From the NCBI GenBank assembly GCA_015066295.1, contig SVOR01000016.1, positions 1-42,882 on the forward strand: 42,882 nucleotides of DNA, read 5' to 3'. How positions within the stretch are numbered: the stretch's first letter is position 1; the number at the start of each line of letters is the position of its first letter. The notes under the pieces are model-generated. The model did no database searches, was not told where the DNA came from, and saw only the letters and a list, made by a program, of their open reading frames with translations. Source of the DNA: Oscillospiraceae bacterium. Lineage in GTDB: Bacteria > Bacillota > Clostridia > Oscillospirales > Acutalibacteraceae. Below, piece by piece: positions 41,172 through 42,882 of the stretch. The position numbers and the translations under genes are program-made.

Positions 41172-42335
41172 TTATTTACGTTTTTGGTTTTCAATTATAT
41201 ATTGGTAGCGCTCGTATGCCATGGCAACGGCGTCGTCCCAGCTGAAATATACGTTTTCACCGGCCGCCTTGCCAAGCTTATTAAACAAACCGTCAATTTT
41301 AATTATATCTGCAATTGCCTTCGCTAAGCTTTCGGGTGTTTCTTCTATCAAAACACCGTCAACACCATCGGTAATGCCCTCGCTCGCGCAGCTGCCCTTA
41401 ACAAGTAGGGAAGCACAGTCGCACGCCGCAGCCTCCTTAACAACAAGTCCCGACGTATCATAGGTGGAGGGGAACAATAGTAAATCGGCAATGCTGTAAA
41501 CTGCACGGATTTTTTCACGGTCGTATATTGGGCCCGTAAACTCGATTGTACCCTTGGGAAAACCTAAATAATTCGAATAGTGCTCAATTGGTGCACGGTC
41601 GGGGCCCCCGCCAATAAACAACATTTTAAAGTTATATCCGTCTTTATTTAATAGCTTTAATCCGTCAAGAATTAGCTTTATATTTTTATACCACATCATT
41701 CTGCCGCAAAAAACGAATATCGGCACGCTTCCATCGATTTTATATAGGTGCTTTATCTCGTCAATAAGCTTTTGGTCTGCTTTGCCTTTTTTAAAGTCGG
41801 TGCCGTTGGGCATAACATGAACGTCGCCCTTGTAGCCGAGACTTCTAAGGCTTTCAACCGAGCCATGTGATACACACCAAACTTCATCAGAAAATTTAAT
41901 ATTGTTAAGAATAAACTTTTTAGAAATAGTGTTAAACTGCTCGTTGCGAATGTAGTTATCAATATCAATATCAAATTTTGTGTGATAGGTAAAAACGAGG
42001 GGCGTTTTTTTGCCCGCAATATAATGTGCCAATAAACCCGAAGCAAAAGGACAGTGGTTATGTATTATATCAAAGTTTTTAGCTTTTAAATCAACGATGC
42101 AGGCGGGGGAAAAGGGGTTGCCTACACGGTAGGGCATTTTACCGCTGAACTTAACCGAAGAATATCTGTAGACCTCGTAAGGATAGTTATCGATAACGTG
42201 GGGATATTCGGGCGTAATAACGGTGGGGGTGCCGTATTTCTCGCAAATAATGTCGGCATAATTTTTTACACAATTAGCAACACCGTCGATAGTTGGCGGA
42301 AATGAATCATTAAGTAATCCGATTTTAAAATCCAT
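41172..42335 (-). CDS. GT4-family glycosyltransferase
   Basis: 387 residues, two Rossmann domains (GT-B). It begins FKIGLLNDSFPPTIDGVANCV, the pattern of clostridial and mycoplasmal diacylglycerol or phosphatidylinositol sugar transferases. The donor site has FCGRMMWYKNI, GPIYDREKIRAVYSIADLLLF and the acidic/Lys motif DTSGLVVKEAAAC. It probably glycosylates a membrane lipid or envelope polymer; sugar and acceptor are not readable. The longest frame starts at 42380, but that start lies in the -35; ATG 42335 follows GGTGAT and is used. Own promoter; no clear terminator directly downstream. Confidence 0.87.
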   Translation of the reverse strand: MDFKIGLLNDSFPPTIDGVANCVKNYADIICEKYGTPTVITPEYPHVIDNYPYEVYRYSSVKFSGKMPYRVGNPFSPACIVDLKAKNFDIIHNHCPFASGLLAHYIAGKKTPLVFTYHTKFDIDIDNYIRNEQFNTISKKFILNNIKFSDEVWCVSHGSVESLRSLGYKGDVHVMPNGTDFKKGKADQKLIDEIKHLYKIDGSVPIFVFCGRMMWYKNIKLILDGLKLLNKDGYNFKMLFIGGGPDRAPIEHYSNYLGFPKGTIEFTGPIYDREKIRAVYSIADLLLFPSTYDTSGLVVKEAAACDCASLLVKGSCASEGITDGVDGVLIEETPESLAKAIADIIKIDGLFNKLGKAAGENVYFSWDDAVAMAYERYQYIIENQKRK

Positions 42336-42351
42336 AATAATCACCAAAAGT

Positions 42352-42380
42352 ATTTTACCATATTTTAACTTAAAAATCAA
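42352..42380 (-). promoter_or_regulatory. sigma-A promoter of the GT4 gene
   Basis: Minus-strand TTGATT (42380-42375), 17 bases, TAAAAT (42357-42352), only about 10 bases before the expected start point of a short leader. Confidence 0.72.
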
Positions 42381-42389
42381 TGGAAAGCA

Positions 42390-42422
42390 AAAAAGCAGAA
42401 CGGTTGTCCGCTCTGCTTTTTT
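42390..42422 (-). terminator. terminator of the SASP gene
   Basis: Stem of 13 base pairs with one mismatch (42390-42403 with 42408-42422), TTGT loop, followed on the minus strand by T residues. It lies 14 bases after the SASP stop and insulates the GT4 promoter. Confidence 0.82.
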
Positions 42423-42435
42423 AATGGGTAAAAAC

Positions 42436-42615
42436 TTACTTCATGCTGTTTTCGTAAGATTCGATCATTTTCTTAACCATCTGACCGCCGATAGAACCAG
42501 CCTGCTTAGATGTTAAGTCGCCGTTGTAACCCTGCTTAAGATTAACGCCTACCTCGTTGGCAGCCTCCATCTTAAAACGGTTGAGAGCTTCCTTAGCCTG
42601 TGCATTCTTTGCCAT
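42436..42615 (-). CDS. alpha/beta-type small acid-soluble spore protein
   Basis: 59 residues, MAKNAQAKEALNRFKMEAAN and then EVGVNLKQGYNGDLTSKQAG and SIGGQMVKKMIESYENSMK. The two conserved SASP blocks are present: FKMEAANEVGV with the Glu-Val germination-protease cleavage region, and LTSKQAGSIGGQMVKKMI, the DNA-binding part. SASPs coat and protect spore DNA. The gene is too short for a default ORF cut-off but certain by sequence. It has AAGGAGTGA six bases upstream of ATG 42615. I could not find a clean sigma-G promoter; an AATACTG stretch at about 42662-42668 (minus strand) is the nearest to one. Confidence 0.95.
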   Translation of the reverse strand: MAKNAQAKEALNRFKMEAANEVGVNLKQGYNGDLTSKQAGSIGGQMVKKMIESYENSMK

Positions 42616-42882
42616 TTGTATTCACTCCTTGTTTTTTAGATTTTAATGCGTTTGCAGTATTATTGTTTTACTGCGACTTTGTTTTATTAAAGGTAATTTT
42701 AACTTTAAATGTAATTTTTTAACAAAACAATAGTTTCAATAATTGCCTACGCCGATGCTGAAGAGCCTTACGTAGTATCCTATGGTGCGCCTGCAGTTTT
42801 GTAAGAATAAATTTGCTACTATTTCGAAGATATGAAAACGCAGTAATACTTTGTGTCTTACAAGTTTTCATAGCAAGAAAAA
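42616..42882. other. right-edge intergenic region with a coding-like scrap
   Basis: About 267 bases upstream of the SASP gene. It holds the SASP leader and an AT-rich stretch, then a plus-strand open stretch (42715-42801) whose last codons read IAYADAEEPYVVSYGAPAVL and stop, in this genome's codon style but without start codon or ribosome binding site. A nine-base inverted repeat (42831-42839 with 42864-42872) follows, and a minus-strand 50-codon frame (42719-42871) overlaps both. I cannot decide whether any of these is a gene. Confidence 0.3.

Noticed and set aside
42336..42380. Longer GT4 start (MIFKLKYGK...)
   Set aside because: It lies within the gene's own promoter, and the glycosyltransferase fold starts at ATG 42335 after a GGTGAT ribosome binding site.

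Overview
The window is chromosomal DNA from a low-to-moderate G+C, endospore-forming Firmicute, most likely an anaerobic gut clostridium of the Oscillospiraceae/Ruminococcaceae type. The evidence is a ctsR-mcsA-mcsB-clpC heat-shock operon with a textbook CtsR operator, a gerW/ytfJ sporulation gene, an alpha/beta-type small acid-soluble spore protein, a SpoVD-type penicillin-binding protein, an mDAP-type MurE, AGGAGGTGAT-like ribosome binding sites and very regular TTGAxx-17-TATAAT promoters. The family is inferred, not proven. I see no rRNA or tRNA genes, insertion sequences, CRISPR arrays or prophage genes. Almost everything reads as intact core or semi-core genes.

Layout. 1-4.7 kb: the 5' end of a BrnQ-type transporter, a small helical protein, a DUF2953-gerW sporulation pair, two alpha/beta hydrolases and a GT2-GtrA glycosyltransferase. 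4.7-9.3 kb (minus strand): a four-gene operon fakB-fakB-fakA-plsX, a route from free fatty acid to acyl-phosphate and into phospholipid. 9.3-11.2 kb: a membrane-anchored alpha/beta hydrolase overlapping a polysaccharide deacetylase. 11.2-15.7 kb: a compact acyl-handling cluster, with a phosphopantetheinyl transferase diverging from an operon of AMP-dependent ligase fused to a carrier domain, two PlsC-type acyltransferases, a free acyl carrier protein and an LRAT-fold protein. 15.7-18.0 kb: KDPG aldolase and KDG kinase, then a CarD-type regulator on the opposite strand. 18.2-31.1 kb: a zinc-ribbon membrane protein, then the division/cell-wall (dcw) cluster mraZ-rsmH-ftsL-spoVD-murE-mraY-ftsW-murG-murA-ftsQ-ftsZ. 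31.1-35.9 kb: a tiny cysteine-rich peptide gene and the CtsR operon. 35.9-40.9 kb: tepA, ftsK/spoIIIE, an MBL-fold hydrolase and an EamA transporter. 40.9-42.9 kb (minus strand): a DUF378 protein, a GT4 glycosyltransferase, a spore SASP and a short coding-like scrap at the edge.

How the genes work together. Two independent fatty-acid activation systems lie within 11 kb: FakAB/PlsX (acyl-phosphate) and the AMP-ligase/carrier system (acyl-AMP to acyl-phosphopantetheine). The second is the best candidate for something undescribed. It has its own loading enzyme, its own carriers, a PPTase that could activate them, two glycerolipid-type acyltransferases and an LRAT-fold thiol enzyme. The PPTase and ligase promoters overlap so that their -10 elements share five bases. 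The product cannot be read from sequence.

Regulatory signals visible directly include a CtsR box over the -35 of its own operon, four phased MraZ-type boxes just downstream of the mraZ promoter, a hairpin that would bury the murA ribosome binding site, a three-arm attenuator-like structure before ftsK, and sporulation-sigma-like promoters near the left end. Several start codons were moved inwards from the longest reading frame because the Shine-Dalgarno or the promoter lies inside the extension.
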